Of a stretch of 64,000 bases of DNA, positions 1 through 9,800 are shown one piece after another. The translations under genes and the position numbers were made by a program. The notes beneath the pieces are model-generated. The model saw only the letters and a program-made list of their open reading frames with translations. It had not been told where the DNA came from and searched no databases. The stretch comes from Saprospiraceae bacterium (GTDB taxonomy: Bacteria > Bacteroidota > Bacteroidia > Chitinophagales > Saprospiraceae), in the NCBI GenBank assembly GCA_016710585.1, contig JADJVN010000049.1, positions 13,315 to 77,314 on the forward strand, given 5' to 3'. How positions within the stretch are numbered: position 1 is the first letter of the stretch; each line of letters begins with the position of its first letter.

Positions 1-684
1 ATCCACAAATTTTTGACGAAGTTCATCATTTGATGATCGTTTGATTTTCCAGATCATGCTTTGCTGAGAGTGAACAGATTCAGCATCGCTTGGACCGAAC
101 ATCATTAGACTAGGCCACCACCATCTATTTATGGCCTCTTGAGCCATTTTTTTCTGTATATCAGATCCTCTTGAAAGTGTAAGTAGGATATCATATCCCT
201 GTCTTTGATGAAAACTTTCTTCCTTACATATTCTAACCATCGCTCTAGCATAAGGCCCATAAGAAGTTCTGCATAACATCACTTGATTCATTATCGCAGC
301 GCCATCAACCAACCAACCTATAGATCCAATATCTGCCCAATTTAAAGTTGGATAATTAAAAATACTTGAATACTTAGCTTTACCTGAATGTAAATCATCT
401 AGCATTTGCTCTCTGCTGGTTCCAAGAGTTTCAGCTGCACAATACAGATATAATCCATGCCCTCCTTCGTCTTGCACTTTTGCCAATAGAATGGCTTTCC
501 TTTTTAAGCTTGGCGCTCGAGTAATCCAATTGCCTTCGGGAAGCATTCCCACTATTTCAGAATGGGCATGTTGAGATATTTGCCTTATCAGTGTTTTTCT
601 ATATTCTTCTGGCATCCAATCTTTCGCCTCAATTTTCTCTTCGGCGTCGATTTTTGACATGAAATGTTTTTCTAACAGATCCAT
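1..684 (-). CDS. paaA: PaaA, 1,2-phenylacetyl-CoA epoxidase catalytic subunit (3' end outside window)
   Basis: This is the oxygenase subunit that epoxidises the ring of phenylacetyl-CoA in aerobic phenylacetate degradation. I translated it by hand: 228 codons are visible from an ATG at 684, with no stop before the window edge. It has ferritin-like di-iron motifs, DEGGH around residues 72-76 and a second EESFH near residue 160. The tract with NWITRAP, YGPYARAM and RWWWPSLMMFGPSD is typical of PaaA. An in-frame ATG at 660 (MSKIDAEE) is an alternative start. It lies 41 bp downstream of the corrected end of paaE on the same strand, so the two are probably co-transcribed, with paaB, C and D expected beyond base 1. 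Confidence 0.93.
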   Translation of the reverse strand, partial: MDLLEKHFMSKIDAEEKIEAKDWMPEEYRKTLIRQISQHAHSEIVGMLPEGNWITRAPSLKRKAILLAKVQDEGGHGLYLYCAAETLGTSREQMLDDLHSGKAKYSSIFNYPTLNWADIGSIGWLVDGAAIMNQVMLCRTSYGPYARAMVRICKEESFHQRQGYDILLTLSRGSDIQKKMAQEAINRWWWPSLMMFGPSDAESVHSQQSMIWKIKRSSNDELRQKFVD

Positions 685-725
685 AAATTTAAAACGTTTG
701 CTTGTTTAATTTGTTTTTCTATTTC

Positions 726-1791
726 CTATACATCATAATCAATAGAGATCTCATTTGAGCTTGGATAAGACTGACAAGTCAATATATATCCATTGTCCAC
801 TTCGTCTTGTTCTAGACCATGAATTTACCAACATGTCTACGGTTCCTTCTAATAATTTAGCTTTGCAAGTGCAGCATACGCCACCTTTACAAGCAAAGGG
901 TAGGGCAGAATTCTGTTTTAGCGCAGCATCAAGTATAGAGGATTCTCCATAATCAAGCTGTAGCTCATGAGTCCGACCATTTAGTTTATATTTGACATGA
1001 GCGACATTCCCTTTTCTCGAAAGAATTTTCTCTTGTTTTTTAGTATTAATTTTGGCTCCAAATAATTCTACATGTATTTTTAATGAAGGAATACCTTGTT
1101 CTAATAAATAGGTTCTACAGTCTACGATCATCTCTTCTGGACCGCAAATAAATATCTCATCTAGATCATTAATATTGAATAAAGTATTTTTAAAAATACT
1201 TAGTTTTTGACTATTGATTCTGCCATAAAAATTCCCTTCTTCAGTTAATTCTTTAGACAAAAGAAAATTAATTTGAAAGCGTTTAAGAAATTTATTTTTT
1301 AATGCCAATAATTGTTCTTTGAAAATTATATTTTCTGTTTTTTGATTTCCGTAAAGCAATATGACATTGCTATTCAATTCTTCCTGAAGGATAGATTTTG
1401 CAATGGAGAGTATTGGTGTAATGCCACTTCCAGCTGCAATGAGCAAATATATTTTCTGATTTTCTAAATGAAGATTAGGGCTAAATCGACCTTCAGGTGG
1501 CATGACTTCAATAAGATCTCCGCTTTGTAATTGTTCATTTGCATAGCTTGAAAATAAGCCATCCTCAACTTTTTTTACAGCTACTCTTAGTTCATTTTCA
1601 AATGGACTTGAACATATAGAATATGATCTTCTTATTTCTTCATTATTAAATGTTTTTATAAAAGTGATATATTGTCCAGGTTTGAATTGAAATGATGTTT
1701 GATGTTCTGCAGGGATATCTAAAGCAATGGAGACACAATCCTTAGTCTCTTTAATGATATTTTTTATTTTTAAAATAAATTTGTCTGACAT
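726..1791 (-). CDS. paaE: PaaE, phenylacetyl-CoA epoxidase reductase (C-terminal frameshift)
   Basis: This flavin and 2Fe-2S reductase passes electrons from NADPH to the PaaABC oxygenase. Domains in order: FAD-binding ferredoxin-reductase fold (RRSYSICS near residue 55), NAD-binding domain (GSGITPILS near 122, CGPEEM near 215), and a plant-type 2Fe-2S ferredoxin (CKGGVCCTCKA near 302). The uninterrupted frame stops at 751 with an unrelated tail. Removing one T of the TTT run at 824-826 restores a family-like end (HGLEQDEV, then ILTCQSYP) that stops at 726. That end holds the fourth cluster cysteine, so as written the protein could not complete its cluster. Sequence error and real mutation cannot be separated here. 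Confidence 0.92.
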
Positions 1792-1982
1792 AATAGCTTA
1801 ATTTGAGTAATAAATAAAGTCAGTTCTATGTTTATATTAAGTACCAAACTTAGGCAAATTTAAGAGAAAATTAGCTTAAAATTTATATAGAAATTTCATT
1901 TATGTGTAAATTATTGAAAACAAGAGTTTTAAGTATTAAAAATAAAATTCAATTTAATTCGTTAAATTTAGACAAAGCAAAT

Positions 1983-1990
1983 TATCTTTG
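1983..1990 (+). promoter_or_regulatory. Candidate Bacteroidota -7 element for exbB
   Basis: TATCTTTG fits the Bacteroidota -7 consensus TAnnTTTG and lies about 70 bp before the exbB start codon. No clear TTG (-33) is seen at the usual distance, so the match rests on the -7 box alone. The 270-bp gap between the divergent paaE and exbB genes holds nothing else I recognise. Confidence 0.4.
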
Positions 1991-2061
1991 CGTATTAAAT
2001 TTTGATCTCTTAAGGATCAATGTGTAAATTCTATAAGTAAAATTTAAAAACTCAAAACTTT

Positions 2062-2748
2062 ATGTTTCTCAATTTATTGCTACAAATTGATACTGCGACT
2101 ACAGGAACAAGCATCGCTTCCCAAAGTATTTTGGAAATAATACTTAGCAGTGGAACAGTTGGTGTCGTTATCATCGGGATACAATTAATTCTTACTATAA
2201 TATCTATTTACATTTTTATTGAAAGATGGCTTACTATAGGAGCTGTCATTAAGGAGGATGAGCGAGTCATGCAAAATCTTCGCTCTAATATTTCTTCAGG
2301 GAATATTGCCGCGATACAAGGGATTTGTGCATCAAGTGATACACCATTAGCGAGAATGGTTGAAAAAGGACTCTCTAGATTGGGAAGGCCTATGCCCGAA
2401 ATAGAAAGTGCCATAGAAAATGTTGGTCGAGTAGAGACTTTTAGATTAGAAAAGAAGATAAATTATTTATCTCTTATTGCGCGATTAGCACCAATGTTTG
2501 GATTTTTGGGTACAATTCTTGGGGTTATCAAGATATTTTATGATATATCTTTAACAGATAATTTATCGATAGGTGTTATCTCCAGTGGATTATATCAGAA
2601 GATGATGACTTCAGCTGGTGGCTTGGGCGTAGGTATGATTGCCTTATTAGGGTATTATTTTCTTACGATGATGTTAGATGAGGAAGTAAATAAATTGGAA
2701 AGAAGCAGTATTGAATTTATGGATATGCTTCATACACCTGTTAAGTAA
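2062..2748 (+). CDS. exbB: MotA/TolQ/ExbB family proton channel protein
   Basis: This is an inner-membrane proton-channel subunit that, with an ExbD/TolR partner, energises outer-membrane transport or integrity. The 228-residue protein has a membrane segment near 30-53, a long cytoplasmic stretch, and two further membrane segments near 140-160 and 185-205. The conserved LARLAPMFGFLGTILGVI-type stretch and the SAGGLGVGMIAL segment are diagnostic for the family. The next gene, 17 bp downstream, encodes the ExbD partner. No TonB gene follows, so the energised receptor is unknown. TolQ is the alternative name. Confidence 0.9.
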   Translation: MFLNLLLQIDTATTGTSIASQSILEIILSSGTVGVVIIGIQLILTIISIYIFIERWLTIGAVIKEDERVMQNLRSNISSGNIAAIQGICASSDTPLARMVEKGLSRLGRPMPEIESAIENVGRVETFRLEKKINYLSLIARLAPMFGFLGTILGVIKIFYDISLTDNLSIGVISSGLYQKMMTSAGGLGVGMIALLGYYFLTMMLDEEVNKLERSSIEFMDMLHTPVK

Positions 2749-2765
2749 TCTTTCAAAATTTATCT

Positions 2766-3166
2766 ATGAATATTCGCGGTAAAAAAGGAAGAGAAGGAGC
2801 TGAATTGAGTGTGGAGTCATTGAATGACATTATGTTCTTTTGCTTTTGTTTTTCTTGATCGTTTCCACTTTGGCAAATCCCAATGTTATTAAGTTGATGC
2901 TGCCATCTTCAAAACAGTCAGAACAGACTAGTAAGAAACCAATAAGTATATCTGTAACAAAGGATAAGAGATATTATATAGAAAAACAAGAGGTTCCTTT
3001 TGATCAACTAGATGCTAAATTAAAGACATATCTGAAGCGAGATGAAGATTTGACAATTGTGCTTAGATTAGATCAAACACTTAATATTCAGGATCTAACA
3101 GATGTATTACAAATTGGATTGAACAACCATGCAAAAATGGTACTTGCCACAGAAAGAACCAAATAA
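2766..3166 (+). pseudogene. exbD: ExbD/TolR family biopolymer transport protein (frameshifted)
   Basis: This is the periplasmic, single-membrane-span partner of ExbB. The start ATG at 2766 gives MNIRGKKGREGAELSVESLNDIMFF, a classic ExbD N-terminus, and then runs into TGA. Adding one T to the TTTT run at 2838-2841 joins it to the frame that continues LLLFFLIVSTLANPNVIKLM and stops at 3166. The joined protein of about 133 residues has the cytoplasmic N-terminus, one membrane helix carrying the conserved Asp of NDIMF, and a periplasmic domain. The gene is therefore broken by a single-base homopolymer deletion, either a read error or a recent mutation. Confidence 0.85.
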
Positions 3167-3171
3167 GCTTA

Positions 3172-3795
3172 TTAGCTATCAAACATACGAAATTCGCCAT
3201 TTAGATTAAGTCTATCTATCCAATTTAATCTTTGTTTTGTATTGTATATCATTTTTTGAATTTGTTTGATAATAAATTCTAGCCTTTTATTCTCGCTGTT
3301 TATTGTTGAGAAATGATATTCATCTTCAAGTGAAAGTCCAATATAATGGCCTACTTGATAGCTAGAGAAAAGTTGCCAATTGATTTCATGATAAGGCTTG
3401 ACATTGTTTAAATAACAGAGTTCTTTAAAAAGCTTTTCGATAATAATTGTTTTATCTTCTTCACTTGCTCTATCATTTATAAATTCAGTAAAATTTATAG
3501 AGGCATATTTTTTTTCTGTACTGGAATATAAAATTTTATCGACCTGAATAAGTTGAAGACAGTTGATTACAATATCCATTCTACCGTCCTCATATACTTT
3601 CATTATTTTTGATAGTCTGACATGTGATGCAACTTCCTGTAAATTGTTTTTTATAATTGGACAAATGCAAAATGAAATACTGTGTTTTTCACAATCTAAA
3701 ATCAGCTCTTTATATTTTTCTTCGAAGATGTGTAGTCTCACATCTTCGTCTGGGAAGATCACAATGGGTAAAGGGAAGACAGGAATTGAATTCAT
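3172..3795 (-). CDS. LON substrate-binding (N-terminal) domain protein
   Basis: A 207-residue protein made only of the PUA-like LON N-terminal domain. It lacks the AAA+ and serine protease parts of true Lon. The N-terminus IPVFPLPIVIFPDEDVRLHIFE is a typical LON start with the PLF/LHIFE signature. Stand-alone LON-domain proteins occur widely; a substrate-recognition role is assumed by family but not established. It begins 4 bp after the stop of pepT on the same strand, so the two are probably one transcript. Confidence 0.82.
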   Translation of the reverse strand: MNSIPVFPLPIVIFPDEDVRLHIFEEKYKELILDCEKHSISFCICPIIKNNLQEVASHVRLSKIMKVYEDGRMDIVINCLQLIQVDKILYSSTEKKYASINFTEFINDRASEEDKTIIIEKLFKELCYLNNVKPYHEINWQLFSSYQVGHYIGLSLEDEYHFSTINSENKRLEFIIKQIQKMIYNTKQRLNWIDRLNLNGEFRMFDS

Positions 3796-3799
3796 GTTC

Positions 3800-5041
3800 T
3801 TAGGAATTTGCTTCCCAAATATTACAAATCCTTATAATAACTTCTGCAGCTTTTTCCATATCTTGAACGGTAGTCCATTCTTTCTTTGAATGGATACCAT
3901 GCTCTCCTGCAAAAATATTTGGACATGGTAATCCCATGAATGAAAGGCGAGAGCCATCAGTTCCACCTCTTATGATACCTTGACGTAGAGGAATACCAGC
4001 CTCTTGAATTGCTTGTACTGCATAACTCATTACTTGGGGATGATTGACAAGGACTTCCTTCATGTTTCTGTATTGTTCTGTTTGGTTTAAGGTGTATTTT
4101 GAATTAGGATAATTGATGATAACTTTTTCACAAGTATCCTTCAACACTTTGACATGATCATTTAATTTTGATGTAACAAAATCTCTGATTATAAAATCGA
4201 TTTTTGCTGATTCTAATTGTGCTTCAAGTTTCATTGGGTGTATGAATCCTTCTTTATGCTCTGTTGTTTCAGGCGAAAGTTTATCCTTTGGTAAAGCAGC
4301 AATAATTTCACTTGCTATTTTTATAGCATTCTCCATTCTATTTTTCGCATATCCTGGATGCGTGCTGACACCTGTAATGATCACGGAGCAAGCATCCGCA
4401 GAAAATGTTTCATCTTCCAGATAACCTACATCACCACTATCCATTGTGTAGCAATAATCTGCGGCTAGTTTTTTAAGATCTACATGATTCACACCTCTGC
4501 CTATCTCTTCATCTGTGGTGAATAAAGCTTTTATTATACCATGTTTAATTTGTGGATTTCGGTGTAAAAATATCAACGCTTCCATGATAGCTGTAATACC
4601 TGATTTGTCATCTGAACCAAGTAAAGTTAAACCACTGGCAGTGATGATATCTTGTCCTGTTTTATGAAGTAATTCAGGAAATTCTGAAACTGAGATTTTA
4701 ATACTAGGATCATCAGGCAATATTATATCTTCTCCTTGGTAATTTTTGTGTAGAATAGGCTTTACATTTGTTCCACTACAATCAGGGGCAGTATCCATAT
4801 GGGCACAAAAACAAATGGTAGCTAAATTTTTTTCACTATTTGATGGTAATTCAGCATAAATATATCCAAATTGATCTTGTTCAACTTTTATGCCTTCAAC
4901 TTTTAATTCATTAAGTAATAAATTGCTTAGATTTTTTTGTTTTTCAGTTGAAGGAGAAGTATTAGAGTATGGATCTGCTTGTGTATCGATTTCTGCATAT
5001 CTAATAAATCTCTCAGCCAAGCTTGGAAAATTAAAATTCAT
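3800..5041 (-). CDS. pepT: Peptidase T (tripeptide aminopeptidase)
   Basis: A cytoplasmic M20B zinc aminopeptidase that removes the N-terminal residue from tripeptides. At 413 residues it has the normal family length. The metal-site motifs are visible in order: CAHMDTAPD (His and Asp), GSDDKSG (bridging Asp), TTDEEIGRG (catalytic Glu pair), MDSGDVG (Asp) and EHGIHSKKEW (C-terminal His). The GGTDGSRLSFMGLPCPN stretch is typical of PepT. It reads from an ATG at 5041 and is followed closely by the LON-domain gene. No anomaly is seen. Confidence 0.95.
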   Translation of the reverse strand: MNFNFPSLAERFIRYAEIDTQADPYSNTSPSTEKQKNLSNLLLNELKVEGIKVEQDQFGYIYAELPSNSEKNLATICFCAHMDTAPDCSGTNVKPILHKNYQGEDIILPDDPSIKISVSEFPELLHKTGQDIITASGLTLLGSDDKSGITAIMEALIFLHRNPQIKHGIIKALFTTDEEIGRGVNHVDLKKLAADYCYTMDSGDVGYLEDETFSADACSVIITGVSTHPGYAKNRMENAIKIASEIIAALPKDKLSPETTEHKEGFIHPMKLEAQLESAKIDFIIRDFVTSKLNDHVKVLKDTCEKVIINYPNSKYTLNQTEQYRNMKEVLVNHPQVMSYAVQAIQEAGIPLRQGIIRGGTDGSRLSFMGLPCPNIFAGEHGIHSKKEWTTVQDMEKAAEVIIRICNIWEANS

Positions 5042-5114
5042 GATTTTTTGTTGTAAAAATAGAAATATTTTTTGTCTATTTCAAAACAGATTGAATTCTA
5101 TTTGTTGATTAGAA

Positions 5115-5516
5115 GTGGTCAGGGATCAAATTATTGTCTTTTTTGATGGAGAATGCATTTTCTGTAATCGTATTGTCTTATATTTAATGCAATGTGATAA
5201 AAAAAATCGTTTGCTATTTTCAAGTTTACAAGGACATTTATTTGAATCTTTACGAGTTAAATATGGGTTAAAAAATGATATTAATTCTATAGTTGTCGAA
5301 CAGAATGAGTTATTTTATTTTAAATCTGAGGCTGTGATAATTATATTGAATTCTTTGCCATTTAGATTTAGATTATTGGGTCGAATTTTAAATTTAATTC
5401 CAATCGTTTTAATGAACCGTGTCTATGATTTAATTGCAAAAAATAGATCAATGTTTTATAGAAAAAAATGTGATTTAAATAATTTTACAAAATTTAACAA
5501 TAAAATTTTGGAATAA
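5115..5516 (+). CDS. DCC-family (DUF393) thiol-disulfide oxidoreductase-like protein
   Basis: A 133-residue protein with the family signature FFDGECIFCNRIV near residues 9-21. The two cysteines form the CxxC that gives a thioredoxin-like redox function in the DCC (DUF393) family. The middle GRILNLIPIVLMNRVYDLIAKNR and the C-terminal RKKC agree with the family. The start is GTG at 5115. It ends 2 bp before the NADH dehydrogenase gene, so co-expression is likely. The substrate is unknown. Confidence 0.85.
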   Translation: MVRDQIIVFFDGECIFCNRIVLYLMQCDKKNRLLFSSLQGHLFESLRVKYGLKNDINSIVVEQNELFYFKSEAVIIILNSLPFRFRLLGRILNLIPIVLMNRVYDLIAKNRSMFYRKKCDLNNFTKFNNKILE

Positions 5517-5518
5517 GA

Positions 5519-6799
5519 ATGGCTAATAGAATAAATCTTCCTGAAATTGGATTAAAGAGAATTGTAATAGTTGGAGCAGGATTTGCTGGTCTTCGACTCT
5601 CGATGGAATTAAAGGGAAAAGGCTATCAAATTGTTCTGATTGATAAGAATAATTATCATCAGTTTCAGCCTTTGTATTATCAAGTTGCCATGTCTGGACT
5701 TGAACCAAGTTCTATTTGTTTTCCAATCAGGAGAATTTTTCAAAATCGAAAAGATGTTTTTTTTAGAGTTTGCGAGGTATTAGAAGTAGATACTAATAAG
5801 AAACAATTGCAAACAAGTTTAGGTCTTGTTAATTACGATTATTTAGTTATTGCTACTGGAGCAAAGAATAATTATTTTGGAATTGAAAATTTTGAAAAGT
5901 TTAGTTTGCCTTTGAAATCAGTATCAGAAGCGCTATACATTAGAAATAGAATTTTAGAAGATTTTGAACTTTCACTGTTGGAATCTGAGCCTCGCGAAAG
6001 GCAAAAGTTTCTCGATATTGTGATCGTGGGTGGTGGTCCAACTGGTGTAGAGATAGCAGGAGCATTGGCGGAATTAAGAAAACATGTCTTACCAAAAGAT
6101 TATCCTGAGTTAGACTTAAAAGAAATGGATATCTATTTAATTCAAAGCAGATCGAGAATTTTGGATGCCATGTCTGATAAATCATCTGCTACTGCCTTGA
6201 AAAATTTAACTGAGTTTGGCGTAAAAGTGATCCTTAATACCCGAGTACTTGATATACTTGAAGATCGTGTTGTGTTGAGCAATGGGTCAGAGATTATGAC
6301 AAGGAAAGTTATTTGGGCAGCTGGTATTTCTGCATCTTCCATTCCCGGTTTAAATGAATCTTGCTACCATAAATCTGGTAGACTTTCAGTCAATGACAAC
6401 TTGCAACTAGAATCAGTAAATGATGTTTACGCAATAGGTGATGTCGCTTATATGACAACAACTGAAGGGCACCCACAAGTAGCACCTGTGGCATTGCAGC
6501 AAGCAGATTTTTTGGCAAAATTGTTCATTAATAAGATTAAAGCAAAAGAAACTAATTCAACTGGATTTAAGTATATGGATAAAGGAAGTCTTGCTACCAT
6601 TGGAAGGAATAAAGCAGTTGCAGAGAGAGGTAAATTATTCTTAAAAGGTTTTCCTGCTTGGATTATGTGGCTTGGTGTACATATTTACTTTTTGATCGGT
6701 GTTAAAAATAAAATCGTAGTGATGTTTAATTGGATATGGTCTTATTTGTTTTTTGATCAAGGATTAAGATTGCTAATTAAACCAAAAATTAAAAAATAA
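5519..6799 (+). CDS. ndh: Type II NADH dehydrogenase (FAD-dependent NADH:quinone oxidoreductase)
   Basis: A membrane-peripheral flavoprotein that oxidises NADH and reduces menaquinone without pumping protons. The FAD site is IVIVGAGFAGLRLSMEL near residues 15-31 and the NAD site is VIVGGGPTGVEIAGALAEL near 170. The second FAD contact is YAIGDVAYM near 305, followed by the family-typical APVALQQ segment. The hydrophobic C-terminal region (WIMWLGVHIYFLIGVKN) is the expected membrane anchor. Length, 426 residues, is normal. It sits just downstream of the DCC protein. Confidence 0.93.
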   Translation: MANRINLPEIGLKRIVIVGAGFAGLRLSMELKGKGYQIVLIDKNNYHQFQPLYYQVAMSGLEPSSICFPIRRIFQNRKDVFFRVCEVLEVDTNKKQLQTSLGLVNYDYLVIATGAKNNYFGIENFEKFSLPLKSVSEALYIRNRILEDFELSLLESEPRERQKFLDIVIVGGGPTGVEIAGALAELRKHVLPKDYPELDLKEMDIYLIQSRSRILDAMSDKSSATALKNLTEFGVKVILNTRVLDILEDRVVLSNGSEIMTRKVIWAAGISASSIPGLNESCYHKSGRLSVNDNLQLESVNDVYAIGDVAYMTTTEGHPQVAPVALQQADFLAKLFINKIKAKETNSTGFKYMDKGSLATIGRNKAVAERGKLFLKGFPAWIMWLGVHIYFLIGVKNKIVVMFNWIWSYLFFDQGLRLLIKPKIKK

Positions 6800-6811
6800 T
6801 TTTTATTTTAA

Positions 6812-9800
6812 TTATGATTGTTGTTTTATTATTGGTAATTCAACAAAGAAAATTGTGCCAATATTTTGAACTGAGGTAAAATATAGTTTTCCATTCGCGG
6901 ATTCAATGATTTGTTGACACATCGCTAAGCCTAAACCCGTTCCTGAGTTTTTTGTAGTGAAATTAGGTAAAAATACTTTTTCCTTCATTGAGTCCGGGAT
7001 TCCAATACCGTTATCTTTGATTTTGATTAAGGTGAATTTTTGTTTTTGTTCAAGTGAAATATCTATTTTTCCTCTTCTATCTTCAGGGATTGCTTGGATA
7101 GCATTGTTTATTAAATTATTTAGCACTCGAATAATTTGATTTTTATCAAAGTAAATATATTGCTCTTCGATAGGAACAAATAGATTGATATCAATATCTT
7201 CTCTTTTTCTAAATAAATCATGTACTGAACTTACGATATCATTGAGTAATAATTTTTCATTTTCTGCTTTTGGCATTTGAGCAAAATTTGAAAACTCAGT
7301 AGCGATTTTCGTCAAACCATCAATCTGTTCTAATAAAGTTTTACTTACTTTGTCAGCCATTTCAGGAATATTCGCAGCATTGTTTTTTATCATTTGTTGA
7401 AGATATTGAATGCTGAGTTTCATGGGGGTTAGTTGGTTCTTAATTTCATGAGCGACTTGTTTAGCCATTTCTCTCCATGCGGTATCTCTTTCAGATTTAG
7501 CCAATAGGGTAGCGCTTTCATCAAGCTTGCCCACCATATTATTATAATCCTGAATAAGTTCCCCAATTTCATCTTGCCCGGGATACTCAAGAGTTTCATT
7601 TGATTTTCCAAGTCGAATTTCTCTCAGTTTATTACGGAGGATTTCTAAAGGCGAAGTGATTGAGTTAGCAAGAAATGTAGCTAAACTCGCAGCAATTAAA
7701 AACAAAAATACATATATATTTAAAAGAGTATTGATCAACACAGCAAGTCTATTGTTGGAACTATTATCATGATTTACCAAAGGAGTAACTTGCAGGGTGT
7801 ATTGTCTTTTGTTGTTTTGTAGTATATTTTTGTATGCACCTATTGATGTTGATCCACTATTTTCATTTAACACAATTATATCTTCAATATCTTGCGGGTA
7901 TTTGAAATAAAAATCAGGATTGCAAAGTTTTACAATGTTCACATTGGGTTCGAATACTGATTTATTACTAATTTTAATTCCTTTTTGATTGTAGATTTCA
8001 ATGTCATAATCTAATAAAGATTGAGCTTGTTTTAATTTTTCTTGGATAATCATTTTTGCATCATCCTCTGAGTAATTTTCAGCTAGATTTGATTCTAAAT
8101 AATTGCTAATATATTTTGTTTTATAATAGATGTTTTCATATTGTAATTGGTGATCTGTCCGTTTAGTAAAAAACACTGTAACTGCAGCAATTATTACAAA
8201 TGAAAGCACGATTCCTAATATAATATAGAATTGAATTTTTGTACGTAATGATGGTTTGCTGGATAGACTGAACTGGATTCCAGGAGGGAGAAACTGATAT
8301 TGATTATTAAGGATGTTAATCAAATAAGAAAATAAAATTAATATCGTAAAAATATATGAGAATAGAGAAATAGCATTTATTATTTTATTTTTCTCATGAG
8401 AAATGACAACGATATTATTCTTACCAATTTTACCAATTAAGCCATCACTTGATTCATCAACAAAGCGTTCTATTTCAGATTTTCCAGCATTTTCTAGAAG
8501 TAATTTAATATTTGGTTTATTAATATCTGACGCATATTTTAATACTTGATCTTCATAATAGTATAATTGTAGACCATTTATATTTGTATTATGGATTATT
8601 CTGGATACGGCTGTTGACCTCAATGTATCATTTCTATCATTGAGAGATCTTGAAAACTCTGTGAAAATATTTTTTTCAAAATCTCTTTTCTTAATATTTT
8701 GATAGTGGAAAATTAAGCCTGAGCTCAAAAAACTTATTAAAATAATCCAAGTGATGAGCCATAATATATTAACTTGATACTCCTCTGCGAAATAATCTTG
8801 CAACCATACTACTATAGCTGAAGCAAGAAAAAATGAGATAATGCTTATGTCGATTTGAATTTTGTGGAAGATTAACTGAAAGATAATGAATGATAATAGA
8901 AAAATAACAAATCTTTCACTGAGTTTTAAATTAAAACTTAGAGTGCTTTGAACTAATTTATTAGAGATTAAAAAAATGGAAATAAGAATAAATAATAAAC
9001 ATAATAAGAGTATATAATTTTCAGCGGGACTACCTAGTATATTATTGAAGTTAAAGGCAAAATCTGATTTTACAAAAACAGCTTTATATGCTGAACAATA
9101 TACAATGAGGGATAGGAAAATAATAAAATAATTCAGAAAAGGGATAATGTATTTTTCGTATTTAAATTGATTTAGACTAATCGAGGTGAGAATATAATAT
9201 TTATGAAAAAAATAAGAGATATGAAATATTAAAATAGATAATGTTAAAAATTCGAACAATGTATATTGAAACCAGTTTGTATGAATTAGTTTTAATGTAA
9301 AAAATGAATTGTAGAATAAATGATCTGTAACAATCCATTGAGATATTGAGATCGTAATTATAATACCACTAAGTAATGTGAGTAAAGCCCAAGGATAATT
9401 ATTTTGACTGAGGAATAATTTTGAGAATTTATGTATCGGCAGATAGAATAAGATTAATACAAGAATGTAATAGAGAATTAAAAAATTGGCAAAATGAGAA
9501 GCAAGGTTTTGATTGAAATTTTCAAAACTACTAATCCTTGTTTTATTTAAGTCATAAATATCCAAATATTTCCCTTTTGGATTTTTTTCATGAAAAATCA
9601 ATCTATTAGAATCTATCGTTTCAGGTAGAAGTTTTGTGTAAAAAATATAACAATAATCATTATCAATAGATTGGAATTTGCTTTTAACTCCATAATAGTA
9701 ATTTCCTTCCTGGAGGAAGATCCCTTGGCCAGAATTCTGTTCACAGGGACACCAATTAGTATTATATAATCCTGAATTATTCCAATATATTAAACCCTCT

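Noticed and set aside
755..952. Plus-strand open frame of 65 codons opposite paaE
   Set aside because: It is antisense to a conserved ferredoxin domain, with no family-like protein features.
3160..3175. Palindrome AATAAGCTTATT between convergent exbD and the LON-domain gene
   Set aside because: Too short and without a loop or T run to be called a terminator; it could be chance in AT-rich DNA.
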